In this document: positions 45,429 through 57,479 of the stretch, piece by piece
Layout of the letters: every line of letters begins with the position of its first letter
Position numbering within the stretch: position 1 is the first letter of the stretch
DNA from: Tanypteryx hageni
Taxonomy: Eukaryota; Arthropoda; Insecta; Odonata; Petaluridae
Direction of reading: 5' to 3'
DNA: 64,000 nucleotides
Assembly: GCA_028673005.1 (NCBI GenBank)
Contig: CM054116.1
Coordinates: 77,326,572 to 77,390,571 of the forward strand
Program-made: the position numbers and the translations under genes
The notes under the pieces: generated by a model
Told to the model about the DNA's origin: nothing
What the model saw: only the letters and a program-made list of their open reading frames with translations
Databases searched by the model: none

Positions 45429-46022
45429 CAGGGGTGCGCATAAAGTCGATCGCGATCGACCGGTCGAACGCCGAGCCATTTTTGGTCGATCTCAATTGAA
45501 GTAATAAATAATTCGTTTACAATCTAAAAATAAAAAAGTACTATATAAAATTTCTGCTAAGGAATATTTTTAAAAAATATATAAGTTAAAAATTAAAGCC
45601 TTTAATTGCAAAAGCTAATAATATATATTCCTAGCCTCCAGGGCAAGTGCAAAACAAGAAAACGGTCCAAATGTGATTTGACCGCAGTTATCCCTGGGCT
45701 CTTAGAGGAGGGTCGCACCATCAAGGGGTGCGCAGCCACAAATGATCAAACCGCTGGAAGTTAAAAAAAATGAATATTTTGTACAAATTAGGTACTATGG
45801 TACGCCATTAAAAATTTCAATTTAATTTTTTTGTTTAATTAACGTTTATTAAAAGTCCTTGCGTATATCATTTCTTTTTAAATTTGTGGAAAAAATATAT
45901 CGGCTGGGTAATCGTAAGAAAAGTGCATCTCGGCTGGGTAAGCGTAAGAAAAGTAGATCTTGACCGGGTAACCATAAGAAAAGTACCTATTATCTTATGC
46001 CCAAAAATAGTGGGCACCTCTG
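45429..46022. mobile_element. hAT element (594 bp) with perfect 8-bp TSD
   Basis: The left end is CAGGGGTGCGCA and the right end is the inverse-like TGGGCACCTCTG. The target duplication GTCTAACG is perfect at 45421-45428 and 46023-46030. Near its right end (45899-45989) it contains three consecutive ~31-base repeats built on CTGGGTAA.CGTAAGAAAAG. There is no transposase, so it is a non-autonomous hAT. Confidence 0.9.
45899..45989 (+). repeat. Three-unit minisatellite inside hAT element
   Basis: Three units of about 31 bases share CGGCTGGGTAA (or CCGGGTAA in unit 3) and GTAAGAAAAGT. A continuous frame through it gives a V.VRKV.L-type peptide repeat, which I regard as fortuitous. Confidence 0.75.
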
Positions 46023-46199
46023 GTCTAACGGGAATAAATCCCATCGACCTGACATTAATTGGAGCAAAAAAAGCAACAGACGCAAGCAAGTAGAGTGTTT
46101 TACGTATCGAAGGGGAAGGTTAAAAACCTCAGAGAGTCCTCCGCGAGAACCGTTAAGGAAACCCCTTTGTTTAAGAGGTAATTAATTTCCTGTTTCGAC

Positions 46200-46780
46200 C
46201 AAAATTGACAGGCTTTGTATTTGGTGGTCTTTCGGGAGGATTTATTCCTCCCGTTTCGTGACGGCGCTAAGGTTTTTGGTGGCCCGCGTAATGACCGCGT
46301 GGGTCGGAGTGGGTGTGACGTAACTATGAGCTTGTGTGACGCAAAATTCGAAAGAGAGGGCGTCGTCTCCCGTGGCGGCGATGGTAGCGAAGATGAGAGG
46401 GATTAGAAGGAAAGTGTGTGGGAGAGAGAGAGGGAGAGAGAGAGAGGTGGGAAGAGGGGTTGCGTGGCGCCATAAAGGGGATTTCTCTTTCCTCAGATCG
46501 CGTGATCATGTCATTTAACGACCACACGCCACGCTCTTCGCCAAACCATTTTCCTCTTCTTCCACCCCCTCCACTACTACGATCCTCTCTGTCTGTCTCT
46601 TTTTCTCGCCATCTCCCATTGATTTTCTAACGCGCGCAGTAAAATTCCAAAGCCGAATTCGTGGTTTTTTATTTTTATTTTATTACGGCTCCTCTCTTTC
46701 TGTTGTTTTTCCTTCCCAGATGCCGGCGATAAAAACAAGGGAGAGAATGAGCGTAATTGGCGGCGCGTAAATGAAATGGC
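46200..46780. other. GC-rich island with GA tract
   Basis: CpG-rich sequence at 46240-46400 adjoins a GAGAGAGAGGGAGAGAG tract (46423-46450) and a CT-rich stretch. Frames on both strands are short and low-complexity. No exon is supported. Confidence 0.4.
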
Positions 46781-47122
46781 TCGGAAATGTCAATTATCCC
46801 CTTTAACGGTTCCCCGAGGAATGGAACGTTTACTTAACGTCCTATGGTTTGTGGGTTCAAATCTCGTCCTTTGCGGGCGTATTTGTATTTCTCGTTGCTC
46901 GGCGCTGTTTTTTTCCCATTGCAGCGAAAATAAGCCGTAATCGGTTTATTTTTAAGCTGCGATTTCGGCAACCGGTGATTTGGGACTATTTTTTGCCGCA
47001 CGTAAGACTTTCTTCGCTTAATCTTGCAGTTACATCAACAACTTTTACTAATTTTCTTCGTACACGATTTAGTAACCAAATATATCGAAGCATAGAGGTC
47101 TGAATGATAATTTATAGTGAAC

Positions 47123-47505
47123 CAGTGCTTTAAATGGGCCGGTACTATGCGGTACGTAGTACCGAAACTTTTAATTTCAAATTTTAGCGTGGACCGCCAT
47201 TCTACCTATTCAATCTTCAATCATAATTAGCATCGTGGGTTTTGAAGGCCTGCAGACTGATAGGTTGTCGAAAAAAATTATCAAAAGTAGGAAAACACAA
47301 CTGTCGATATGGAAACTCGAGTAACACAATATTTTTATTTTCTGCTTTTTGATCCTTTTGAGTGTTATTATTGTATTGCCTATTTACTTTTACGGTGAAC
47401 TGAGTAATTGAATAAATGTTTCTTTGTATTATTTTAAACGTTGTTCACTGTCGTGTCCCGAGCGTCAACAATACCGGCAGTTATTTTTTCCCGTTTGGAG
47501 CACTG
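47123..47505. mobile_element. Probable hAT element (383 bp)
   Basis: The left end is CAGTGCTTTAAATGGG and the right end is the inverse-like CCCGTTTGGAGCACTG. A palindromic CGGTAC...GTACCG lies just inside the left end. The flanking octamers (TAGTGAAC and CAGAGAAT) match at only five positions, so the duplication is decayed or the assignment is imperfect. Confidence 0.55.
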
Positions 47506-47720
47506 CAGAGAATTATTAGTTTTGGATATCCTCGAGGGTCTACGTGACTACTATGGAGTTCGATATTGACGCATCTTACTCCTGTCATTTTTATAAGTAA
47601 ATGCATCATTTAATTTATATTTAGTCAAAACTCTCACCACGGCCATTTTGTTAAGGCGTTCTCCTTTTCAAACGGCCATTTTATCTGGAACAGAATTTTT
47701 CCCATTAACGTGAAATCTAT

Positions 47721-47795
47721 AAATGAAACCTCGCCTAGGTGGTCACCCCTACATTTCTCGAAACCTGTGGTAGCTGCCTTATGGAGGTTTCGCTG
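47721..47795. mobile_element. Possible pogo/Tigger-like fragment
   Basis: GAAACCTCGCCTA near the left end and the inverse-like CTTATGGAGGTTTCGCTG at the right, both beside TA, resemble short mariner/pogo termini. The left end is poor and the assignment is weak. Confidence 0.3.
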
Positions 47796-48099
47796 TATGT
47801 CTGCTACTATTATTCTGACAAATTTTCGCCCTCTCCAAGAATCTCTTTTACGTTGACCATTTGGTTAAATAATGAATTATTGCGATAAAGAAAATTTGAA
47901 TAAAAATACACTTCTCGACAGTGTATTTTATAAGAAACGTTCTCTTTAGTTTATGTACTGCATCGTTTACTTTGTACACAGTAAATAACGATAGAATAAA
48001 AATGTGGTTGTCAATGAAAATATAAAATGGTAAATAATAATAGCTCTTTAAGAGATCTAATGAGAAACTTTGTCACTTCCACACAATGTAATAACAACG

Positions 48100-48205
48100 G
48101 GTTTCCGTGGTACAGTAGTGCTTTTCGTCCAATTCGCCGTAGTATAATCGTATACTAATGTATTTGCTTTGAAATCAGAAAATTCTTTTTCCTTATATTG
48201 GTTTT
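48100..48205 (+). repeat. Dispersed repeat copy B (pair with 35770)
   Basis: It contains the same ordered words as 35770-35870: TTTCCGTGGTAC, TGCTTTTCG, TCGTATACTAATGTATTTGC and TTTGAAATCAGAAAATT. It leads directly into the five-unit tandem array that follows. Confidence 0.7.
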
Positions 48206-48239
48206 TTAAAACCGTTCTAAACATGTTCATATCGTTTTG

Positions 48240-49040
48240 CCATTCCAACTCGCCCTACACACGAAATTTCTTTGAAATCGGTTCATCCAATACCTTCCAA
48301 ATTCATAGTCACAGAAAAATTCTAACCTTGATATTGTGGTAGCCCGGTTTATTCGACCCGGTTGAAATATGCTATTTTTGTTATTTATTTATATATGAAG
48401 ACTATATAACCATATTTGGTTAAAATCCATTCGGTCAGGTCTCAAGCAATAGGTGTAAAAGAAAAATTATTTGACTTTTTACTGTGGTAGCCCTGCTCTT
48501 TAGCTCCACTTTAAACATCTTTATTTCATTATGGTTTCTTGTACAAATCATATATACAAAATTTAATTGAAATCCGTTTAGCCAATTCTTTCCAAATCCC
48601 TAATTACCGAAAGAGTTTAATTTGTAATTGTGGCACCCCTGTTTGGCTGATTCGGTTTAACAATGTTATTATGGGTTTCTATATACGTGTTCATTTTAAT
48701 TATTAAATTTGGTTAAACTTGATGCAGACAGTTCAACAGAAATATATGTGTAAGGAAAATATTTTTTATTTCTTGTATTGTGGCAGCCCTAATTTCTATA
48801 CTATTCATCTTGATTTTTTTATCTGTTGCACACTTCATTCTTACAAAACTTGGTTCAAATCGGTTTAGCCAATTCCTTCTAAATTCATAATTACCGAAAA
48901 GTTTAATTTTACAATTGTGGCGCTCCTGCTTAGTGGATCCGGTTCAAATATGTCATTTAGGTCGTGCGTATTCTTTCTACCAAATATGGTTGAAATCGGT
49001 TTAGCCAATTCTTCCCTGATATAGGCATACTAACATTTTC
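48240..49040 (+). repeat. Five-unit degenerate tandem array, about 145-bp period
   Basis: The phrase TTGTGGTAGCCC or a close variant begins near 48334, 48482, 48627, 48777 and 48914, giving spacings of 148, 145, 150 and 137. Each unit also carries a variant of TGAAATCGGTTTAGCCAATTC. No open frame is maintained. Similar words occur in many arthropod dispersed repeats, so the array may have grown from one insertion. Confidence 0.8.
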
Positions 49041-49057
49041 TGCTTCACAGCCAATAA

Positions 49058-49226
49058 TAATAATAATTATAATATTAGTTTCTTTAACGCAAACAGGTTT
49101 CCCCAATTACATGCGTTATAATAGATTTTTGACAAGCACATACGACCATGCCCTCGGCAGGATTCGAACCCGCGACCCTTTTATTGGGAGTTAGACACGC
49201 TAACCACCCATCTACCAAGGCCGGCA
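49058..49226 (-). mobile_element. tRNA-derived SINE, family 2
   Basis: On the minus strand a tRNA-like head reads GGTAGATGGGTGGTTAGCG (A-box region) and GGGTTCGAATCCTGCC (B box). It is followed by a body with ATGTAATTGGGGAAACCTG and a TTA-repeat tail (plus strand AATAATAATAATAATTAT at 49053). The body and tail differ from family 1, so this is a second SINE lineage. It could be misread as a tRNA gene, but the attached body and tail favour a SINE. Confidence 0.8.
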
Positions 49227-49464
49227 AGTTAACTTTATTAATGATATAATAATAGCTCTAATCAAACAAAAACTATGGGAAAATTGCGCGTGAAAATTCA
49301 TAACATGCGACATGTGGTTAATGTGGTGATGGGACCATGACGTAGCATCCAAAAGTATCCGTTTAGTGCCATAAACTTATTGCCAGAAATAAATGTGTAG
49401 TTCTAACGAGCCTAGGAAACGGCTAAATCAATTCCTATGTAGGATACTTTATTTTGATATAGAC

Positions 49465-49805
49465 CAGGGGTCAGCAACCTACGGCCCGCGGGCCACGTGC
49501 GGCCCTCGAGAACGCTTTATGCGGTCCGCAAAGCTGTAATGAAAAAGTGATCAGGAAAATTTCTCATGGGCAATTTTATATTTTTTGAGTAAAATTATGG
49601 TCTAAAAGCCTTTTCGGGTGAAGTTTTAACGCTAGTAAATTACGTAGACTTGATGTCGTTCATATGAAATCACAGAATCTCTAGAAAACTTCTGATTTAT
49701 CCGCTCATCCGGCCCGCCGAGGCTTTCTTGACTCCCAATGCGGCCCTCCGAAACATTCACAACTGCAAATGTGGCCCGCCATGCAGAAAAGGTTGCCGAC
49801 CCCTG
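49465..49805. mobile_element. Non-autonomous hAT element (341 bp) with perfect 8-bp TSD
   Basis: The left end is CAGGGGTCAGCAACCT and the right end is AGGTTGCCGACCCCTG, its near-perfect inverse. The target duplication ATATAGAC is perfect at 49457-49464 and 49806-49813. Subterminal GCGGCCC and CGGCCCGC words repeat at both ends exactly as in the element at 12694-13014. There is no coding capacity. Confidence 0.92.
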
Positions 49806-51879
49806 ATATAGACCCTCAATTCACGACATTCGTTTTGTTTTAGGCGGCAATTTAACTATGCGCTTTGATTCTTGATTGTGAAAATTAAAAAATCTATTTA
49901 GAAAAATCACAAGTAGCGAGAGAATAATTCATCCCATAAGTTGCTAGTAAATTTGGTCCAATGTTCATATAAATATCAATGAGGGTTTTATGCAAAATTC
50001 CACTAATTCTTTCGTTTGACCGACTATATTATTTGTCTTTAATTTTAAAAACTTATATTTTTTTATTTTCCGATAAGACACGTGCTAATTCTAAGTCCTC
50101 AGTGTTATTTATCTTTCATTTATTTGATAAACTAACACGCATGAGAATGAAATTTTATTTTGCCATTGATACAAAATTATCGACACCCTGAGGCAATCAC
50201 AATAAGAACATGGAAAAGTTTTTTTTTGGACAGAAGCGGTGTCACGGTATCATAATATAAAAAGAGAATCACAGAATAACATTTAAGCTGTATAAAAAGC
50301 ATGGTTTGTTCATAAATAACATTATTCTTTTATGTTTGAACTTTCTGAATGTAAGACATTGACCAATGTTGGAGCGAATCATATACATGCCCATTAAATA
50401 GAAAGGAGATATGAAAATTCTCTGTTTACTATTTCAAGCATTGAGAACGCAACACCATGTATAACATTTTTATTCTAAATGAAAAATAGAAGGAAGGCCA
50501 AACTGAAGTTCTTTTATCCACTGTACAAATTATTTCTAAAATTATGTAGGAGAAAACTTTAAATTTAAATTGTTTTACAGAAAAGTTATTTTATATTTTT
50601 TTCGAAAGCTCTTTTAAAAATAACCCTAATTTTCTCCATGATGAAGGAGTTTTGAAAAACATCCTTCAAATTAGATCGTGCTTTTTGAGGAGGAAACCTA
50701 CCTTGACGCGGACTAGATTTTTTTGATGACGTAGAAAACATATAAATTAATGAGATTATGAGCAGTATTTCTTTATGACGTTCCTATGGCGTTCCGAGCA
50801 GAAGTTCTAGAAATAATGAAGTTTACGCAAAGCCCTTTTACGGTTGGAACCCTTACAACTCTGCGAGTCGGATCCAAACGGTTGAATTCAAGCGAGTAAC
50901 GAGAATGTGAAACGATTAAAACTCATAGCTTTGAATTATCGCATCACTTATTAAATTTTATCCAGAAAACAAGTCGAAATTCTGCGTTGCTTTCCTCCGT
51001 TACATTAAAATTTATCGAGTCGGAGAAATTGTATTTCGAGAGCGAATTTCCGTCTCCAAATCAGGTTGCTTAGCGAAACTTTACTCTCTTAAGTTTACTT
51101 TTCGTGGATACATAAAATACGAAAAATTTCCTCAAGAAAAATAAATTAGTCGGCATAAGGAAATCATTTGCAGGAATGAGCAATGAGCTTGAGTTCAACA
51201 AACAAAAATGGCACTCGTCAAACTAACAATAAGACGATACATTTTCTTTTCTCGAATGGCTAAATGTCGTTTTTTATAACTATTCGTGGAGCTCTCCATA
51301 CCCATACACCCCTTAAAACATAAACACTTAATTAAATTGAATCAAATAATTATTGGGAGTATAATAAAAAATTGGCACGTGGAAACGAATATTTCTGTTC
51401 GTCAGCCATAATTCTTAACTCGTCATGGACGACTAGACGGGCGTATTTCTACACCTCTGACTAGGCATTTTATTCATGTATATCTTCTCTGAATTTTATT
51501 CTTATATTGATAAAACCAGAAGGAAGGTTTGGACCCTCTTCCTGAGAAAAGTACAGCTGCGTTAATTCGAGATTTAAAAATCCATCTAATACCACGCAAA
51601 AGGTCCGGCCCGAGGTACCGGTGACCCGGGCGGCTGACCGGGTCAGCAAATTGTAGGAGGCGCTCTCCCGGTCATTTATCTATCCATTACCTGCAAGTGA
51701 ATATATGTTGGATACTAATTTATATCGCGGGAATTTAGATTAAATTCCTTTTACATTTAATTACCAATTATTTTACGGAGCAATGGATAGTTAATTGCAC
51801 ATCTTAACAAAAAATTACGGAAGGGGGTACTGGGGCTGATTCTCGCCCGGAGCGTCAAAATACTTTGAGCCGCTTTCAA

Positions 51880-52760
51880 CCACGCATCTTCGGATGAATT
51901 CTCTCTCTTAATCTCCTGGGAATATGTCGCTAGCTCGAAGATTAAAGAGATTTATCGTACAGAATTGAAGACGGGTTGGCTAGTGTTAAGAGTTATGGGA
52001 GTGAGGAACGGGCGTTATCCGTTTCCTCGAGATGGCGAAGTCGAGGTCTTCCTCGTTAACGGCGCCAGCGTCTCTAGGCAGTTCTCAATTAGAGCATTGT
52101 GAACCCGAACAAGGCGTCGTATGTTTGTCTCCCGTCCTCGTCTCACCTTCTCCCCCACCCCGAGACCTGTTTCGTTCCTTCGCCTCCTCTCCCTCCTCTC
52201 TCTTCACATTTTAACACGCATTCTTCCTCCTCCTCTCTACTCAAGCCTCCCTGATTACTCTAGTCATGTCTGACACACCAACATCTCGCTCCATCCCGCC
52301 TCTGTCGCGTCTTCTTCCGCCCTGCCGCACGCTATTCTCCGTGCTACTCGAGAACACCCTGCCGTCATCCTACACCCATCTTTCTCCCCTCCTGCTCGCA
52401 TCCTTCTCTCTTTCTTCTCGCATCCTTCTGTCGACTCTATACGGCTTTCTCAGGACGACCTCTCGCTCAAGTTGTGTCGAAGTTCTCCATCTGCGCTCTT
52501 TGTTCCTCAAAATCCGACGTTATTAAAGCGCGCCAGGACTTTTAATACCCTTTCTTCGCGATATTTCATCCTTTCGCTCGTCAATCATTGCTCTTCGCGT
52601 CTTCGTGCCTCTTCTTTCGCCCCCTTCTTTCACTTTCGCCGTAGTTTTGGAAGCCTAGCGATAAAAGATTCTTTTTTCTCGACGTCTACGTGTTCATGGA
52701 TACGCCTATCTGTTTCCTCCTCATATATGTATTTATAAACATATCTCTTAATCCTATTCT
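51880..52760. other. GC- and pyrimidine-rich island
   Basis: This is CpG-containing, CT-rich plus-strand sequence with CTCC/TTCC runs between about 52020 and 52720. Two open frames of 60-90 codons are Ser/Leu/Pro-rich and lack splice or start support. Confidence 0.4.
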
Positions 52761-55342
52761 TCCGCTATGATACTTGAGAGCAGTAGTCGTTCTCTCCCAA
52801 TCCTAATCGCATCCTAGGAGGTAGAGAAATCACGAGGTAAATTATAATTTTCGGATATTAAGCATTAATTTTTACGCATGGATAACATATTGTTGGATTT
52901 TAATTAAAATTTTAACGGAGTAATTTCCTGACGAGTTATCAAACTACCTTCAACTCTCTAGAGCATAAAATTGTCTTACTTAAAAGAGATTGATGCATGC
53001 ATATGATGGTTTTTCAGTTTCACTAATTTGCGTTCAAGAAATCAGCAAGTTAGTAAATCGGTTACTTTAAGATTCGGGCGAAAGTTTTCCCATTCAAAGT
53101 AAAATATAACGAGCTAGCTGTTGGTCAATTATATTGTAATTTTCAAAAGAAATGGAGTTTAACTTTAGTAATAATAAAAATTTATGCTCTGAATCAAACA
53201 ATTTTCTTACTCAAGTACACATCTGTCCTAATAATGACAAGACCCGTGATTTTTCTCTGTTTCATTAAACCCGTTTATTATAATAAAATACGTGATTTCG
53301 GATAATTTGATGTGATTATGAGTTGTCTATTGCTGGGGTTTGTTAACGTGATCATAAAGTGATTAAGTAATCCTTGGAACGCGAAGGAAGTCAAAGAAAA
53401 AAATCCACTTCCGATGATTTTTTGTTTTATATCCCTTGGTATTATGAAATTTGTGGCTTTGGAGAGCTCGGTTGTTTTATCCACACTAAAAAAGCGATAT
53501 TATTTCTTTCCTAATATCTTTAAGAGGGTAATATACTTTTAAAATTTGTAACTCAAGGCAAATAAAATCCATTTATAAGCAGCAAGATTTTCATTTCCTG
53601 TAATTATTCTATTATCGAAATTGATTTGAAGGTTGGAAGTATTATTATTATGTTCTTGCCTCACAATTTACGTGTCTATTTATCCTTTTGCCTTTTGAAT
53701 TTAGTTTATTAGTTTATTCGTAAAACTAACCAACCTTCAATTAACCAGGGAACTTTTAAGTTTTATCAGCGTTTTTTGTATGATATAAATTAATGTCTAA
53801 CCCAATATAATCCATAATGCACAATTAAATACTTGAATTTGCATAAACGGGCAGATACCATTAAAACATTTTATCACTTTAAGAAGCTTAACAACAAAAG
53901 TACAAATTTCCGCCGGACGGAAAAATTAGCAAAGTGCGCAGAGTAAAATTTAATACGGGCATCAAAGTTCTATCGTAATTAATTAATGACAAAATAAAAA
54001 AATAAGGACGGAACTGGTTGTATCGCGAGTAAACTTCCATAAAATATAGCTTCGTTGATCAACTGTGCGATTGTTATTTTGCCCAGTTCGGCTCATATCC
54101 GCACGTTTTTTAAATAGATATTATTTTGTTGCAGTAGTCCTATGCAAAAGCGCCAAAGGAAGTAAAAGGATACATTTCCTTGGCATTAAGGAACAGGGCG
54201 CTGTACTTGAATATTCATATAAAGTTTGACTATATACCACGTGGCGAAGAAACAGGTGCGTTCTAAATTGATTCAAGTCTATTTGATCTATACCTTTAAG
54301 CATTACGAAGTTCAGAGTACCTAAAAGTGTCATAATTTTTGTAATTTCTCCGTGCAACTGCCCTTTGCCATTTTGAAACGGGCGGGCATTAGTCCCGACA
54401 GGCTATAAGTTCTGCGCTCTGGCGGCAGATGGCTCACACAATAAGGGAGAGAATTCTTATCGATTTACTTCAATAGCTCGTCTATTTGAACGTAAAGTTT
54501 GGAAATGGAATTAATATGAAATATAGTAAAAATTAGTCTAAATGATGACTTTACACGATTTTTTTATATTTTAGCGAGCATTTGCCATTATTCCATTTAA
54601 TTGACGCGGAATACTTTATTGACGGGAAGTTTAAATTTAAATATTAGAATCGAAAAAAAGCAAGAAAGCAAATAAGCTGTTATTACATTCTCTATATTCT
54701 CAATGATGTTTCATACGAAAAGAGACACAATTGCAAAAAGGATATGAAATAAGATAAAGTGCAAGTTTTGGTTTGCGGTATTAATTAATTATACTGGTTA
54801 CAGCTTATCGTTAAAACGAAAGGAACGTGATAGCTATCTACAAGAATTTTTGTGTATTAAATCTTTTTAAGAAATAAATTTTTACCATTTCAATTCAATT
54901 AATGGTCAAGGTAACCCCCCGTTGCCATAAATTGGTTGAACAGATAAGTTGTGCATTTCAGTACTCAGTGATAACCCACCGACCTTTGATTCTAAAAAGA
55001 TTGACGAATTATCTCCGAGTAGGTATTGCTGATCTTTTTAGCTGAAATGCGCATTGTACTCATCCAACTAATTAAAATCTACAAACCGTGAATCATCATT
55101 GGTGATGTCTGCTTTATAACAGAAATGGGTTTCCGGTTTTCCTAATTTTGTTGTATTGTAGAGACAATAATTTCAGTTCCACCGTTTTTTGTCTACGAAA
55201 AATATCTTGATCGACACTAATATTTTCTTTAATTTAGCCTACCAATTGTTTGCACTGACTATGCTATTATTACCATCTCAGCAGTCGAGGCTTAAAATCT
55301 CCCGACATATATTCCGTTAACAGATTAATGATATTTCCTCAC

Positions 55343-55671
55343 CTTTTCCCTTTCCTGGGATTCCAGGTTCGAACCGCGCTTTTGCTGTCCGGCTCCCCCT
55401 CCGCCACCTCTCCTTCCTGAGCGTGGTCCGTTTTCTTGTCGTTAGGAGCCGAATCAGATGTCGTCGCCCCGTCTTCTCCATTTTTCTCCTCTTCTTGCAG
55501 CACCTCATTCTTGATCTTTCCCTTCTTTCGCCCCTTCCGTCTCTTCTCTTTGCCCACGTCTGCGGAAGCTGCGATCTTCCGGTTGACAGTTTCCAGCCAC
55601 TCTTCCACATTCTCACTAAGGTCTCTTCCCCTGGCTTCCCGCCTCACCAAAAGATCTAGCGTAGCCCACAT
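55343..55671 (-). CDS. N-terminal or early exon of unrecognised charged-protein gene (Lys/Glu-rich)
   Basis: From the ATG at 55671-55669 (context AAAATGT) this exon encodes 109 codons plus two bases. The donor is GGAAAAG before GTGAGG, in phase with the exon starting at 23052. The peptide begins MWATLDLLVRREARG, passes through ENVEEWLETVNRKI, a basic cluster KEKRRKGRKKGK, and an acidic, low-complexity Glu/Asp/Lys/Ser stretch, ending RTWNPRKGK. The basic cluster is NLS-like. The frame is open upstream to about 55715, so the exon could start earlier: acceptor-like AG sites exist at 55680 (CCCAG) and 55699, but none has a strong pyrimidine tract. I prefer the ATG as start, with a 5' UTR splice or start upstream. 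Confidence 0.7.
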
Positions 55672-57479
55672 TTTTAACGCTGGGTTCACTTTTTTAGTCT
55701 TTTGTTTTTTCCAACAAAGTTCACACGGTTAACTAACTAACAAGTTTTCTTTTAATTCTGTTGCTTTTTTGTTTTTACTAGGTACGTTATTCCACCTCAA
55801 GCAATATTAAACCGTTGCGGAGAAGTAAGATAAGTTGGAGCGAAAATTAAATTAACTTCTTTCATTCTTTTCATATATATGAACTTGTTCAGATTTCCGA
55901 TGGTACTTGTTGTATGCGACAGCGTTTCAAGTGGTCAATTTTTTATTTGAAAGATATTGTTAAATATGTAATTCGTTAAAATTTTGATTCTCGTTGCATC
56001 TCTTTTACCTTCATTTTCAGAAGTCTTGTATTTGCGCGGTAAGAATGATTTTTTATTAAAGAGCCGTATTCTTGATCATACTGGATTACCTACATCCTTG
56101 CCGTCAAAATAGCACTTTTAAATTAAAAAATTAGCATTTCCTATAGTTTTCATTCGCTTTCGTCTTTTTTTATCAGCTATAATCTAAATTAAATTACTTT
56201 CCTTATTATATTACTTAATATTTATTAAAATTAGGTGATTATAAAAATGCGATCTTTTTTCACCTACTTTATTATTATTTGTTTCGTTATTTGTACTGAG
56301 AATGTTTACAGGGATAACTAATCTTTTAACGAAAAAATATTTTAATATAATATGAATGATTTATTTAAATTTTATCCACATGGTACTTTCCTCTTCGTTA
56401 AAATTTCAATTATAAATGTTTTACCTCAGATATTTTGTGATAAGGCGTTGAATATCTAAAAGCTAGGAGGAATAGGATTCAATCGAAAACACTATTCTTT
56501 TGATACAATATTTTTCACGAATAAAAACTGGAATTTGCCTCGTTTATAATATTATCAATTGATGATCTTCTAAGAGAAGAATTATATCGCTTTTTTCCGT
56601 AAAATATGATATTGTTTTCTAATTAACTTGCTCCTTTTCAGACTAAGACGCTTCGTCGCGTTAAAGACGGTGCTTGCATGAACTTGACAGCAAGCCGACC
56701 TCTCGAATGAAGGGGATGATATATGGTCCTTATGGAGCAAACAAAGAGGACATTAGTCGCTCGTTTGGTCGCTTTCCACTTCTTCCCTCTCTCACTCACG
56801 TCTCTGAACGCGCTGAACGCATTATTTGGAGGGTCTTCTCTGTAGAGAGCGCATGTACTCTGTCAGCTCAATCTTTAGATGAGACATCTAGTGAATTATT
56901 AAGTGATCACCCAGTCTTATACTAATTGAGGAATCTTCAATTTTGTGGTAGAAGGAGGATTATTTTGAGCACGATGAAAATGGCAAATATGCTCAGCTGG
57001 CTAATAAATATCCACTATTGGACTTTCGCAAGTTATGAAATGGAATCTCAAATTCTTTCGTTGAATGTTTTTATTTTTTACAGCATTGCGAAAAAATTTC
57101 TCTCCTACAGAATAATTATTGGATATTTTATGTAATAATCATGGTAATTATCGACACTTATTTGTCCTTATTAAGTTATTTAAATAACTCAATAGTGACT
57201 AGCATGACAAATGTCTACGAAGCATGTTTTCTGCAAAATATTAATTGCTGATTTTGTAAGTAATAAAATAATTACATTAACAGATTTTTCGTAACTAACC
57301 GGCTCTCAAAATTGATAAAAAATATCAATCCGAAAGACAGTTTTTCGCCACCGGCGTAAAGTTGCTGCAATCAGACCTCTATCGGCTAAACAATCAATAA
57401 TCTAATCGCGAAACACTCCAAATACGCATAAATACAACGGGCATCTTCACAACAGTTTCCTTGAGGTAAAAACGACCCG

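Larger units (their letters stand above)
23053..55342 (-). other. Very long intron (32.3 kb) or intergenic space
   Basis: The exons at 55343 and 23052 match in phase (two bases plus one), so I read this as one intron. An undetected exon inside it cannot be excluded. It contains the SINE, LINE, hAT and tandem-repeat features listed separately. It also holds GC/pyrimidine-rich islands at 24540-25790, 28620-29130, 33860-34860, 46200-46780 and 51880-52760. The stretches 25800-28600, 29150-30850, 31850-33850, 44330-45400, 49830-51850 and 52770-55300 are AT-rich and hold nothing I can name. Confidence 0.5.

Noticed and set aside
48240..49040. CRISPR-like array
   Set aside because: The units are ~145-base diverged tandem repeats in a eukaryotic intron, with no constant repeat/variable spacer structure.
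49140..49226. Functional tRNA gene
   Set aside because: A good B box and A-box region exist, but the sequence continues into a SINE body with an ATA tail resembling 37872-37920.
55436..55732. Plus-strand frames opposite the 55 kb exon
   Set aside because: Antisense shadows; the minus strand has the phase-matched donor.
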